In this document: positions 1-7,744 of the stretch, piece after piece
How positions within the stretch are numbered: position 1 is the stretch's first letter
Layout: each line of letters begins with the position of its first letter
Origin: Methanothermobacter sp. K4
Lineage (GTDB): Archaea > Methanobacteriota > Methanobacteria > Methanobacteriales > Methanothermobacteraceae
Length of the DNA stretch: 64,000 bases
Direction of reading: 5' to 3'
NCBI RefSeq assembly: GCF_022014235.1
Contig: NZ_JAKLTD010000002.1
Span: 380,548-444,547, forward strand
Translations under genes and position numbers: made by a program
The notes under the pieces: model-generated
Told to the model about the DNA's origin: nothing
The model's database searches: none
The model's input: the letters and a program-made list of their open reading frames with translations, nothing else

Positions 1-3
1 TAC

Positions 4-112
4 AATGGGTTAAACCCTCTCTGATTCCCCTTTAAACAGTCACCTCTTTTTATATGAATGGGTTAAACCCTCTCTGATTCCCCTTTAAACAGTCACCTCT
101 TTTTATATGAAT
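4..112. repeat. 53-bp tandem direct repeat, two copies
   Basis: Positions 4-56 are repeated exactly at 57-109, and identity runs on to 112. On the minus strand each unit carries a TATA-like CATATAAAAA and an SD-like AGGTGA. The copy nearer the gene contains the last codons and stop of the minus-strand gene at 93-455, so this is a duplication of a gene's 3' end plus its flank. Confidence 0.95.
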
Positions 113-455
113 AATAACCCTTGAGGACCTTCAGAGTGCCAAAAATCTTCCGGAGGTCCTCATATTCATCATATTCACTGCTCACAACAATTACGTGGGC
201 TGGTGGGTGTATCCCCCTCACAGCCATTATGGTCTCTGTATCGCCCTCCTCAACCTCAACTGCGGCTGCAACCGATGACCTGCTCCGGAGGTTACCTCCA
301 AGTATGGATGCTGCCATTTTATCTGCGATTTCATGTTTCATTATGCGGGGCCTGCCCCTTACCCTCAGCCCAGCATGTCTTTCAAGATCCGCAAGGGCAT
401 TCAGGATCTTATCCCTGCTATCAGCCCTTAAGATTATTAGAGACACGTTAACCAC
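93..455 (-). CDS. Small conserved methanogen-type protein, unknown function
   Basis: This 120-residue soluble protein has no signal peptide or membrane segment. It has an alpha/beta look: an N-terminal VSLIILRADS strand, a basic RVRGRPR stretch and a hydrophobic HVIVVSSEYDEYEDLRKIF segment near the end. I do not recognise it with certainty; it could be one of the small methanogen-only families. The start is GTG at 455, and a GTG three codons later is also possible. It is the last gene of a minus-strand run behind two envelope genes, 15 bases after the stop of its neighbour. Its stop codon and last residues lie inside a tandemly duplicated 53-bp unit, so the gene's end exists twice. Confidence 0.7.
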   Translation of the reverse strand: MVNVSLIILRADSRDKILNALADLERHAGLRVRGRPRIMKHEIADKMAASILGGNLRSRSSVAAAVEVEEGDTETIMAVRGIHPPAHVIVVSSEYDEYEDLRKIFGTLKVLKGYYSYKKR

Positions 456-470
456 TTCTTTTAAAGGGAT

Positions 471-1727
471 TTAACCCCTTCTGAATGAACTTATCAGGCT
501 GCTCCTGAAAAGCACCAGGAGTACCATTACAAATCCCAGGGCGGTCTGTATGTTGCCAAGGAGATCAAGGATATCTGAACTCACAGGCAGCTCCATGGGG
601 GGTGCTGTCCGATCGTCTGGTAGTGGTGTGTAGTAGACACCAACCGCCCTTGAACTTGGTTTGACGTTTATATCCTTGGGTTCAACGTAGTTCACACCCA
701 CAAGGAAGCCGTTCTTTATTGCCCTGTTTATGGATCTCGCTATGGCCTCTGCACTGTAACCATTCTTTCTGACCGATGCCCTCACAATCTCCTGGGTGGT
801 CTGCACCACACCCGCCTCCTCTGTTCCATACACTGAAACTGAAACAGAGCCGTTGGTCACTGTTATGGCATCCTTAAGGGCCTCGTATGCGTAGATCACC
901 TTGAGTTTACTTCCATCAATCGGGCAGACCTGATAGCTTTCAGCTGCAGGGTAACCTATGCTCCATCCACACTCATCGCATACCTTGACGTAGGGTTCAT
1001 CCATAGGATAACCTGTCTCATTGAGGTTCTCAGGGGTGAACATGTCCCCGGTGGATACCCCTGAGGCGAGGTTCACTGCACCACCACCATATTTTTCACC
1101 GGCGTCCTTTGCAACCTCCTCGAAGACCTTACCAACTATGTAGGTGGCTGAGTAACCATCCCTTATCATCTTACCTATGTTCACCGCTGTCTCCTGGCGC
1201 ACCCTTGTTGCGGTACCATACTTGGGGTTACCATGTGTGTTCCTGAGGTGTATTATTGCACCCTTCTTCCCTGGTGGGAGGACAGCAAGGCCGCCGGAGT
1301 ATGGTGTCACCGTTATTGTACCGTCATCCTCCACGATAACCACGTAGGCATCGAAGGACCCGCCAACAGCCGCACCTATACCCGGGCCTCCACACATTAC
1401 CCTTATCCCCTGGTAACTGTTGGCTGCTGATGCGGCCTCTGCGGCTGTGGCACCATTCTCAAGGCGGTTTATAACATCCATTATCGCCATGAGCCTCGGT
1501 ATGGACTCACCTTCACCCCCTGAGAGGACAGCGAATCGTTTCTCCTTGGACATGAGAAATGTGGACTGGAACATGTTCTGTGCAAAGGACATACTCCCTG
1601 CTGCTGCGCCGTTGGGGTCCGCACCTGTGGGGTCCGTGATTACGATGACGTTCATCGTGGCGGATACAGGACCTATGAGGAGGTTGAATATAAAGATAAG
1701 GGCGATTAACTTTGAAATTTTATGCAC
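471..1727 (-). CDS. Exported membrane-anchored protein, unknown function
   Basis: A 418-residue protein with a signal sequence (residues 5-23, hydrophobic, cut near VSA-T) and a C-terminal membrane helix (about 390-412) followed by the basic tail SFRRG. The large domain between should therefore lie outside the cell, anchored at its C-terminus. It contains a CDEC...CPID pattern around 250-270 that resembles a zinc knuckle, and Gly-rich stretches such as CGGPGIGAAVGGSFDAY. I cannot assign a family. It is co-directional with the short anchored protein upstream (3-base gap) and the small protein downstream, suggesting one envelope-related transcript. Conserved spacing suggests a shared function, but nothing in the sequence names it. 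Confidence 0.75.
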   Translation of the reverse strand: MHKISKLIALIFIFNLLIGPVSATMNVIVITDPTGADPNGAAAGSMSFAQNMFQSTFLMSKEKRFAVLSGGEGESIPRLMAIMDVINRLENGATAAEAASAANSYQGIRVMCGGPGIGAAVGGSFDAYVVIVEDDGTITVTPYSGGLAVLPPGKKGAIIHLRNTHGNPKYGTATRVRQETAVNIGKMIRDGYSATYIVGKVFEEVAKDAGEKYGGGAVNLASGVSTGDMFTPENLNETGYPMDEPYVKVCDECGWSIGYPAAESYQVCPIDGSKLKVIYAYEALKDAITVTNGSVSVSVYGTEEAGVVQTTQEIVRASVRKNGYSAEAIARSINRAIKNGFLVGVNYVEPKDINVKPSSRAVGVYYTPLPDDRTAPPMELPVSSDILDLLGNIQTALGFVMVLLVLFRSSLISSFRRG

Positions 1728-1730
1728 CGG

Positions 1731-2168
1731 CTACCCTCCTGTTCTGTTGGTGATCTTAACAGTTGAAAAGTCCTCGATAACATTAACCGTCACTATACCC
1801 GTTCTGGTGTCCACCTTCACATCTGCAGCTGCTATTGGTGTGACACGTGTCCCGGGAATTGTTGTTCTCTTAACAAATTTCTCTGCGTTTTCTATTGCCT
1901 CGCTAAGGGGAACCTTCCTCTTGGATGTTACAAGTATATCCCCCTTTATGTAGCTCCCTGGTCTGAATCCGGCAGCATACACGTTGGTCTTTATGGATGA
2001 GATTGGAACTATGTCGTTTCCCTTCACTATGACACCTGCTATTGGAACTCCCCCTGTATCCTCCATTGATGAGGCATAGGCAAGGTAGGTCATAACGCGC
2101 CCCGACAGGATGAGTATGAAGGCGAGGAGGAGTATCACAAGCGTATCCCTTCTGATCTTTATGAGCAT
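1731..2168 (-). CDS. Membrane-anchored protein with a possible POTRA-like domain
   Basis: A 145-residue protein with one N-terminal membrane helix (residues 9-32) preceded by the basic KIRRD, so the rest should face outward. The outer part holds the pattern VYAAGFRPGSYIKGD followed by a helix (PLSEAIENAEKFVKRT) and closing beta strands. That order recalls POTRA domains of bacterial outer-membrane assembly and FtsQ-type proteins; the match is by eye only. It has an SD (AAAGGTGAAG) before the ATG at 2168 and its own TATA box about 65 bases upstream, so it is probably the first gene of a three-gene envelope transcript. Confidence 0.65.
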   Translation of the reverse strand: MLIKIRRDTLVILLLAFILILSGRVMTYLAYASSMEDTGGVPIAGVIVKGNDIVPISSIKTNVYAAGFRPGSYIKGDILVTSKRKVPLSEAIENAEKFVKRTTIPGTRVTPIAAADVKVDTRTGIVTVNVIEDFSTVKITNRTGG

Positions 2169-2230
2169 TACACTTCACCTTTAAACTGCAGTTTATTACA
2201 GTTACTGAATATTAATTCTCGGCTCAAGGT

Positions 2231-2238
2231 TTATAAAG
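2231..2238 (-). promoter_or_regulatory. TATA box for the envelope gene trio
   Basis: On the minus strand the site reads TTTATAAA inside TCTTTATAAACC. Transcription should begin near 2207, giving a leader of roughly 40 bases before the ATG at 2168, with AAAGGTGAAG as SD. Confidence 0.55.
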
Positions 2239-2301
2239 ATTGAGCAGCAGGAGATGTTGCTGGATTGGTATTATAATAAAATATCCGGCACCCCTGAAAA
2301 T

Positions 2302-3708
2302 TCAGGAGCTTTTACTGGTTAAATCGGCTATAACCTCCGCCGCAGGGTCCATTCCCTGGGCCCCAAGGAGGAGAACCGTATCACTGGGTTTTGCATTTTC
2401 CAGGACTCTTCTGAGCGCATCCCGCAGATTTTCGATATGGGTATACCCTATCCCATTCTCATCCAGAACATCCAAGAAGATCCTTTTCTCGTTTTCAAGG
2501 ACCCTGTTTTGCTCATCAACAAGGTCGCTGCTTGATGTTACCACCAGTTCAACATCAAGGCCCTTCAGGGAGTCTGCCAGGGCCTCTGCATTCATGATGT
2601 TTATGTCCTCCCCCCTAGATCCCCTTATGGCATTCACAACCCACAGTCTTCCATTGAGGCCAGAGGCCGCGCTTTTAACTGTTGCCCTTATACCGTCAGG
2701 GTTATGGGCGAAATCGTCAATGACCCTGGGATTATCCATTAGAATGGTGAATCTCCTCTTAAGTGGTCTGTAAGTTTTAACACCCCTACGAACATCCTCA
2801 TATGAGAATCCCAGTTCCAGTGCTGCTGTGACCGCTGCAAGGGTATTCTGTATGAAGTGTTCACCTGTGAATGGGAGTTCATCCTTCTGAATTATAAGAT
2901 CGTCTCCACGGTAGATCCCATCCCCACCGTACCTTACGGATCCATGGGATCCATAGAAGACCGTCCTGAGGAGGGGGTTGATATCCGCCATTGCCCTGAC
3001 CCTCTCATCATCAGAGTTCAGTACAGCAACCCCTGAATCAAGAGCCCTGAGGGCTCCTGAAACCTCCCTGAAGACGTCATCCACCGATTCAACAAGACCT
3101 ATGTGGTCCATTGCAACGTTGGTTATGACAACAATCTCTGGCTTGATTGCTGAGGTCATGAGGTAGGCGTGGTCCCTCATCACCCTCCCAAGCCAGCCCT
3201 GAACCTCTGAAACCTCGAGGACCATGAATTCCATCTGCTCCTTACTGGCAGCCTCTGCTATCTGCTGCGCAACAACAGGGTCAATGAGGGTGTTGAACTC
3301 TGACCTTGAATCTGTATTTGTGTAGGATGACCTGCCGGCTGTGGTTATGATGTGGTTGATCATGTGGGTTGTGGTTGATTTCCCGTTGGTTCCGGTTACA
3401 GCTATCCTGCGGGAGGACGGTGAAAACCTGTTTATAGTCCATGACAGTGCAAGGGCATTTGCGATTTCAATCCGATCCACAAGGATGATGGGGACATCCA
3501 TGACCGGGGCATCGGACCTCAAATCCTGGGTTATTATGGCTGCCACACCCCTTTCTGAGGCAATCTGAATGCCCCTATCGTCGATCCAGTGCCTTATAAC
3601 AATGTCACCTTCCTCTGCAGCCCCCAGGGTTGTGAATTTACCCCTGAACTCCCCGCCACTTCCCAGGAGTTTTCCTGAAACTCTCTCTACGATTTCCTCG
3701 ATGTCCAT
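2302..3708 (-). CDS. Mur ligase homologue, pseudomurein peptide ligase (pMurE-like)
   Basis: An ATP-dependent Mur-ligase-fold enzyme expected to add an amino acid to the peptide of the pseudomurein precursor in the cytoplasm. The N-terminal domain (about 1-100) is followed by the P-loop GTNGKSTT near residue 110, a central domain with NSDDERV, and a C-terminal domain with the hallmark DDFAHNPDG. Total length is about 468 residues, normal for MurC/E/F relatives. I chose the ATG at 3708 because it has GGTGGAT upstream; an ATG at 3720 would have its SD abutting the start codon. It sits behind an MraY-like transferase and an ATP-grasp ligase, the known pseudomurein set. Archaeal pMurE structures have been reported for a Methanothermobacter homologue; which amino acid is added is not visible here. 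Confidence 0.88.
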   Translation of the reverse strand: MDIEEIVERVSGKLLGSGGEFRGKFTTLGAAEEGDIVIRHWIDDRGIQIASERGVAAIITQDLRSDAPVMDVPIILVDRIEIANALALSWTINRFSPSSRRIAVTGTNGKSTTTHMINHIITTAGRSSYTNTDSRSEFNTLIDPVVAQQIAEAASKEQMEFMVLEVSEVQGWLGRVMRDHAYLMTSAIKPEIVVITNVAMDHIGLVESVDDVFREVSGALRALDSGVAVLNSDDERVRAMADINPLLRTVFYGSHGSVRYGGDGIYRGDDLIIQKDELPFTGEHFIQNTLAAVTAALELGFSYEDVRRGVKTYRPLKRRFTILMDNPRVIDDFAHNPDGIRATVKSAASGLNGRLWVVNAIRGSRGEDINIMNAEALADSLKGLDVELVVTSSSDLVDEQNRVLENEKRIFLDVLDENGIGYTHIENLRDALRRVLENAKPSDTVLLLGAQGMDPAAEVIADLTSKSS

Positions 3709-3786
3709 CTTATCCACCATCCTCTGAAGTTTCTGATGAAAGGGAAGGCGATGTTGAGAGCTCCAAAATGCCCATGTTATCCACCA

Positions 3787-4845
3787 TCAGAATGTGAACC
3801 CGCTGAGGTAGAGTCCGAGGCCGCAGACCGCCGCGGTTATCAGCCAGTAGAGTAGCACGATCCTCCTCTCGGACATTCCACGGTAGTGGAGTGTGTGGTG
3901 CAGTGGCTCCACAGGTAGTCTGATGACTCCTGCACGGTGAAGGAGGCTGATTATAACCGAGACCACAGGGACAGCTATGGCAAGAACACCAAAGTAAACT
4001 GTATCTGTGAGCATCACCGCCGTTGCATATCCTGCTCCAAGGGCAAATGAACCTGTATCCCCCATGAATATGCTGGCAGGGTGCCTGTTGAATACAAGAA
4101 AACCTGCAGAGATTCCTGCAAGAACCACAAATGGAAGAGCGGCTGTGGATAATCCCAGGAGCAGTGCACATGATAGGGAGGCTATGAGCATTATCCCTGA
4201 GGCCATCCCATCCATACCATCTATCAGGTTAACAGCGTTGATCGCCCCCACCATTCCCCCGATAACAATGGGTGCCGCTGCAAGACCCAGATTGAATCCG
4301 CCAAGTCTGGTGACCGCGCCCCCAAGAACCAGGAATACCCCTATCATTAGCTGGGCGAGTATCTTCTCACCCTCGCTCACCTCGCTCTTTATGGGTGCCT
4401 CACCGACCACCTCAACAAGTCCCCTCTCCAGTAACTCCTCCACATCCCTTTTCGCCTTATCCGTGGCTGCCCTTGCCTCCTCCCCTGGCTTCAGCACCAG
4501 CTGACCAACCTCAAGGGGACCTTCAGATACGTTCCTGATTATCTTCTGGACCTCCTTAACCTTAAGTCCAATGAGGTCGTCCAGGAGTCCCACAATGGCT
4601 GCTGTGAGGACTATGAGTGCTGTGAGGACAAGGTAGGTGTTGTTACGGTAGATGATGGTTACAAGAAGCACTGCAAGGAGCATGCCAAGGCCCCCCATGG
4701 TGGGTGTCCCTGCCTTGTGGCTGTGCTCTGTAACTATTGGCCTGTCCCCGATACCCGCACTTCTCAGAACGTTCCTTATAAAGAGTGTGAAAGCCGCCGA
4801 TGCAGCGGCACTTATAATGAATGCTGTTAACCCAATCTCCATCAT
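3787..4845 (-). CDS. MraY-like phospho-sugar-peptide transferase for pseudomurein
   Basis: A polyprenyl-phosphate glycosyltransferase-4/MraY family membrane enzyme, expected to load the pseudomurein precursor onto the undecaprenyl-type lipid carrier. It has about ten membrane helices and the family signatures KAGTPTMGG (45-52), GLLDD (86-90), NLIDGMDGMASG (206-217) and FMGDTGSFALGAG (260-271). Compared with bacterial MraY there is an added charged segment of about 60 residues (about 97-158) in the cytoplasmic loop after the LDD motif. The start overlaps the stop of the ATP-grasp gene (ATGATG at 4845, SD GGGTGAT), so the two are translationally coupled, and the Mur ligase gene follows after about 80 bases. 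Confidence 0.88.
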   Translation of the reverse strand: MMEIGLTAFIISAAASAAFTLFIRNVLRSAGIGDRPIVTEHSHKAGTPTMGGLGMLLAVLLVTIIYRNNTYLVLTALIVLTAAIVGLLDDLIGLKVKEVQKIIRNVSEGPLEVGQLVLKPGEEARAATDKAKRDVEELLERGLVEVVGEAPIKSEVSEGEKILAQLMIGVFLVLGGAVTRLGGFNLGLAAAPIVIGGMVGAINAVNLIDGMDGMASGIMLIASLSCALLLGLSTAALPFVVLAGISAGFLVFNRHPASIFMGDTGSFALGAGYATAVMLTDTVYFGVLAIAVPVVSVIISLLHRAGVIRLPVEPLHHTLHYRGMSERRIVLLYWLITAAVCGLGLYLSGFTF

Positions 4846-5918
4846 ATCACCCTGAGTCTCTTCATGATCAGATCAAGTTTCTCCCTATTCTCAGCCCTGG
4901 CTGTGAGTCTCATATGATTCTGAGGCCCGTGCAGTAGCCACTTTACCCCATCAGGCATTAATGATTCAATATTCCCTGGATTGCCCAGAGGTATCTCCAC
5001 CGCATGGTAATCCTCTCTTTTAAGTTTATTGGGGTCCCAGTCCCCCATTGCCATGTCCACAAGGCTGTGCATTGGATTTATGCCTGTGGCTGCATCGGAG
5101 ATGTACCTTGTACCGCTGGGCCTTGTGTTGACCTCTATAGCATAGAGGATGCCCTCCTTGGAGAGTATCATGTCAACGTCCGTGTTCCCCTCGGCTCCAA
5201 GTAGTTCAGTTATCCTGGAGGCCATTTTAAGGGCCTCATCTCCACTGAAACCCTCAATGACTGCGGGGGCCCTCTTCAGCTTCCCCAGGGGATGGAGTCC
5301 ATCAGTACTTGTGGGGCCCTTGTCCACAGCCACAAGGGGGAAGGTTTTCCCATCCCAGCGGAGGACCTCCACTGAGATCTCAACTCCCTGTATGTATTCC
5401 TCCATGATTGCAGAGTCATGGGAGCTGAGGTATTCCTTCACATCAGCATTTGAAGCTGCCACCTTTATGTTTGATCCTCCCTGTCCCTCCCTCTGTTTAA
5501 GGACGGTGGGGAATTCCTTTACTTCATCTGCAGTCTCTATCAGACCATAACCCGGTGTGTTTATACCGTTTTCAGTGAAGAATTCCTTTGTTTTGAGTTT
5601 ATCGGTGGAGATCTCAGCTGCCCTTTGGCCAGAGGCAACAACTGGAATCCCGTAGCTTTCCTCAAGTTCCGTCTTGAGCCTGGCAACGTCCCTGAGGGGA
5701 CCGTCGACACCGATGAGGGGTACGACCGCGTCAACATCCTCCTTCAGTGCAACTTCCAGGGGTGCCTCCATGCCGCGGGGCACTATGAAGTAGGAGTCTG
5801 CGAGTTCAAGGTTGGGTGCCTCTGGATTTGACTCTGAGAGTATTGTGGTAACTCCCCTTGATGAGGCATAGTCTGCAACGTCATTGAATAGCCTTGAGCC
5901 AATGAATAGGATCCTCAT
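4842..5918 (-). CDS. ATP-grasp ligase (CarB-like) of the pseudomurein cluster
   Basis: A 358-residue ATP-grasp protein related to the carbamoyl-phosphate synthase large subunit. Visible parts are an N-terminal Rossmann-like pre-ATP-grasp segment (MRILFIGSRLF), the glycine-rich ATP loop in LKQREGQGGSNIKVA (about 165-180), EEYIQGVEISVEV, and the Mg/ATP site AIEVNTRPSG near residue 265. Such a gene accompanies Mur-ligase and MraY-like genes in pseudomurein-making archaea, and its likely role is a ligation or phosphorylation step in precursor synthesis; the substrate is unknown. It begins the precursor run on the minus strand, 98 bases below the hydrogenase-protease gene, and overlaps the MraY-like start by four bases. 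Confidence 0.82.
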   Translation of the reverse strand: MRILFIGSRLFNDVADYASSRGVTTILSESNPEAPNLELADSYFIVPRGMEAPLEVALKEDVDAVVPLIGVDGPLRDVARLKTELEESYGIPVVASGQRAAEISTDKLKTKEFFTENGINTPGYGLIETADEVKEFPTVLKQREGQGGSNIKVAASNADVKEYLSSHDSAIMEEYIQGVEISVEVLRWDGKTFPLVAVDKGPTSTDGLHPLGKLKRAPAVIEGFSGDEALKMASRITELLGAEGNTDVDMILSKEGILYAIEVNTRPSGTRYISDAATGINPMHSLVDMAMGDWDPNKLKREDYHAVEIPLGNPGNIESLMPDGVKWLLHGPQNHMRLTARAENREKLDLIMKRLRVI

Positions 5919-6016
5919 GTTATCACTTAAAAATCAAGAACTGATTTACTGTTTGGGAAGCTATTATAAATAATTTGACACCCTTAAAGTTGGAGGTTAT
6001 GGTCCCAGATCCTGGT

Positions 6017-6535
6017 TTAAATTGGGGGGCTCTTGCTGCAGGATGCAGCATCAATTGCCGAGAGGAGTAAATCTCTGAGTTCATATGCAGCCCCCCTGAC
6101 CCTTGCAGATAGTTCCATTCCAAATTCAAGGTTTTCTGGCTGAACCCCTATCAGGGTTACCCTGCAGCCGGACTGCTCCTCAAGATATTTCACCAGGAAG
6201 GAAAGGGGCATGGCGTGGGTGGAGATGCTGTACTCTGATATCCTCTCCCTATCAATCAGCATGATGGTTCCTGGCTCTTCACCCATCTCCACCGCATCCA
6301 CTATGATAATGTGGCTGGGCCTCTCTGACCTTATCCTTCCTGTGAAATTTTCAGGAACTGTGCCTGCATTTATGAGTAGATGGCCCCTTTCACTTACATC
6401 CCTGGATATGATTGATGCGAGGTATGGTCCAAATCCATCATCGGACCTCAGTTCATTTCCAACTGTAAGTACAAGGAGCCTGCTGCAGCCTTCCAGAAAG
6501 TTACTTAAGCTCTGCCTTAACTGAATCAAGACCAC
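6017..6535 (-). CDS. NiFe-hydrogenase maturation protease (HycI/M52 type)
   Basis: A peptidase of family M52 that clips the C-terminus of a NiFe-hydrogenase large subunit once nickel is in place. The three nickel-sensing residues of the family are present: Glu in LTVGNELRSDDGFG, Asp in IIVDAVEMG, and His in STHAMPLSFL. Length (172 residues) is normal. The start is GTG at 6535 or TTG two codons later, inside the 3' end of the methyltransferase gene (35-base overlap), so translation is probably coupled. Together with nikR upstream and hypA/hypB elsewhere in the window it forms a nickel/hydrogenase theme. Which hydrogenase it serves (for example F420-reducing or Mvh) cannot be told from the sequence. 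Confidence 0.87.
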   Translation of the reverse strand: MVLIQLRQSLSNFLEGCSRLLVLTVGNELRSDDGFGPYLASIISRDVSERGHLLINAGTVPENFTGRIRSERPSHIIIVDAVEMGEEPGTIMLIDRERISEYSISTHAMPLSFLVKYLEEQSGCRVTLIGVQPENLEFGMELSARVRGAAYELRDLLLSAIDAASCSKSPPI

Positions 6536-7250
6536 CGCCCATTGTGTATGAGAGCTTCACCCTGAAATCGCCAGCTTCGAGGGCATCCTCCAGGGGCAGG
6601 AGGAGTGGGGGGTTCATCATGGGAGTTGGGCCACAGATTATATTCTCTGCAGGGACTGTGAAGGAGGTTATTCTTATGGCGTTGAAGGGACCTGATGCCC
6701 CAAGTTTCAGTGTTCCCCTGAATTTTTCTGGTATCTTTTCCCTGAAATCAACCCTATCATAAACGTGTAGAGGGCCTGCTGGGGGGGCTCTGATGTTTTC
6801 ATCATATGAGATGCTCCCGCCCTCCATCATTACAGGCTCCGCCGCGTTGATAACCGCAGCGGGTATGACGTTACCTTCTTCTTTAAGGAATCTGATTGCC
6901 CTCCTCAAAACCGGGACCTGCTCCTCATCTATGAGTGCAGTATCCAGCATTTCACAGATTATTGTATCTGCCTTCTCACTGAATTCATATTCAAGGGCAT
7001 CTTCATTTAAAACTGTAACGTTCTCAAGACCCGAGAGATTCTCCCCTGCACATGCCGCTATTCTGGGGTCCCTTTCAATTGCAATGACATGATCTGCGTA
7101 TTCTGATGCAAAGAATGAGAGAATACCGCTTCCAGCCCCAAGATCATAGGTGAGTCCCCGGGCAGTGGATGCTATCGCCTCATGGAATGCTGAAAGGCGT
7201 TCATGATCCTGCAGGAGGTGCTGGTGGTACGCTGTGACCCTGAATTTCAT
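6501..7250 (-). CDS. Class I SAM methyltransferase, PRMT-like
   Basis: A Rossmann-fold SAM-dependent methyltransferase of 249 residues. Motif I is DLGAGSGILSFFA (about 36-48), followed by the acidic IAIERD and the loop ICEMLDTALIDEEQ, which resembles the double-E region of protein arginine methyltransferases. The C-terminal half is rich in beta strands, as in that family. The target is not visible, and a protein target is only an inference from motif shape; an rRNA methyltransferase annotation is also possible. It lies 11 bases after nikR and overlaps the hydrogenase-protease gene by 35 bases, so all three are probably co-transcribed. Confidence 0.75.
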   Translation of the reverse strand: MKFRVTAYHQHLLQDHERLSAFHEAIASTARGLTYDLGAGSGILSFFASEYADHVIAIERDPRIAACAGENLSGLENVTVLNEDALEYEFSEKADTIICEMLDTALIDEEQVPVLRRAIRFLKEEGNVIPAAVINAAEPVMMEGGSISYDENIRAPPAGPLHVYDRVDFREKIPEKFRGTLKLGASGPFNAIRITSFTVPAENIICGPTPMMNPPLLLPLEDALEAGDFRVKLSYTMGGGLDSVKAELK

Positions 7251-7261
7251 CTGATCCTTGC

Positions 7262-7684
7262 CTAGTGCTCATGCTCCACTTTCTGTTCTGTTGATGTGCT
7301 TGTGAGCCTTACGTGTTCAACACCCTTGAGTCTCATCATCTTCTCTGTGAGTTCACGGATCTTTGAAACGTCACCCTTGACAACGATCACCTCAAGGCAG
7401 TGCTTCTCTGTCATGTGCACGTGCATAACCGCATTGATGTATTCACGGTAGTCGTGCTGGATGTCTGCAAGGTCCTCCATGACACCCGTGTAGTGGTGGT
7501 CATAGATAACCGCAATTATACCTATTCGCTCACCTTCCATTTCATTCATCCACTGGTACCTGACAATGTAGTCCTTGAGGGCATCCCTTATACCCTTGGA
7601 CCTTGACTGGTAACCACGGTCCCTTAAAACTTCATCAAACTCATTCAGGAGCTTTTTTGGTAGAGACATGCTTATTCTCATCAT
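7262..7684 (-). CDS. nikR: Nickel-responsive regulator NikR
   Basis: A ribbon-helix-helix plus ACT-domain nickel repressor of 140 residues. The DNA-binding strand and helices are at 1-48 (ISMSLPKKLLNEFDEVL), and the nickel ligands are His77, His88, His90 and Cys96 (QHD, HVHMTEKHC). If the second of the two starting Met codons is used, the numbering becomes 76/87/89/95, exactly as in E. coli NikR. The tail ends in HEH, an extra possible metal-binding patch. It should repress nickel import genes, and very probably itself, because an inverted repeat with NikR half-sites and spacing lies 33 bases upstream. It heads a run with a methyltransferase and a hydrogenase protease. Confidence 0.95.
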   Translation of the reverse strand: MMRISMSLPKKLLNEFDEVLRDRGYQSRSKGIRDALKDYIVRYQWMNEMEGERIGIIAVIYDHHYTGVMEDLADIQHDYREYINAVMHVHMTEKHCLEVIVVKGDVSKIRELTEKMMRLKGVEHVRLTSTSTEQKVEHEH

Positions 7685-7716
7685 AACTATTACCCCACAA
7701 GTAATTTTATATGAAT

Positions 7717-7744
7717 TTATGATAGTATTAATCTAAAGTCATAT
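7717..7744. promoter_or_regulatory. Probable NikR operator
   Basis: TTATGA (7717-7722), 16 bases, TCATAT (7739-7744): a TATGA/TCATA dyad with the same 16-base spacing as the E. coli NikR operator GTATGA-N16-TCATAC. It sits immediately upstream of the AT-rich core promoter (about 7703-7716) of nikR on the minus strand, where a bound repressor would block TBP/TFB. Confidence 0.7.

Noticed and set aside
2295-2312. CCTGAATTTTCAGG hairpin as a terminator of the Mur ligase gene
   Set aside because: The stem overlaps the stop codon and has no T-run behind it; archaeal terminators do not need such hairpins.
3710-4171. Open frame antisense-shifted within the MraY-like gene
   Set aside because: Same strand but another frame, with composition rich in Ser/Cys/His unlike a protein; the MraY frame has all family motifs.
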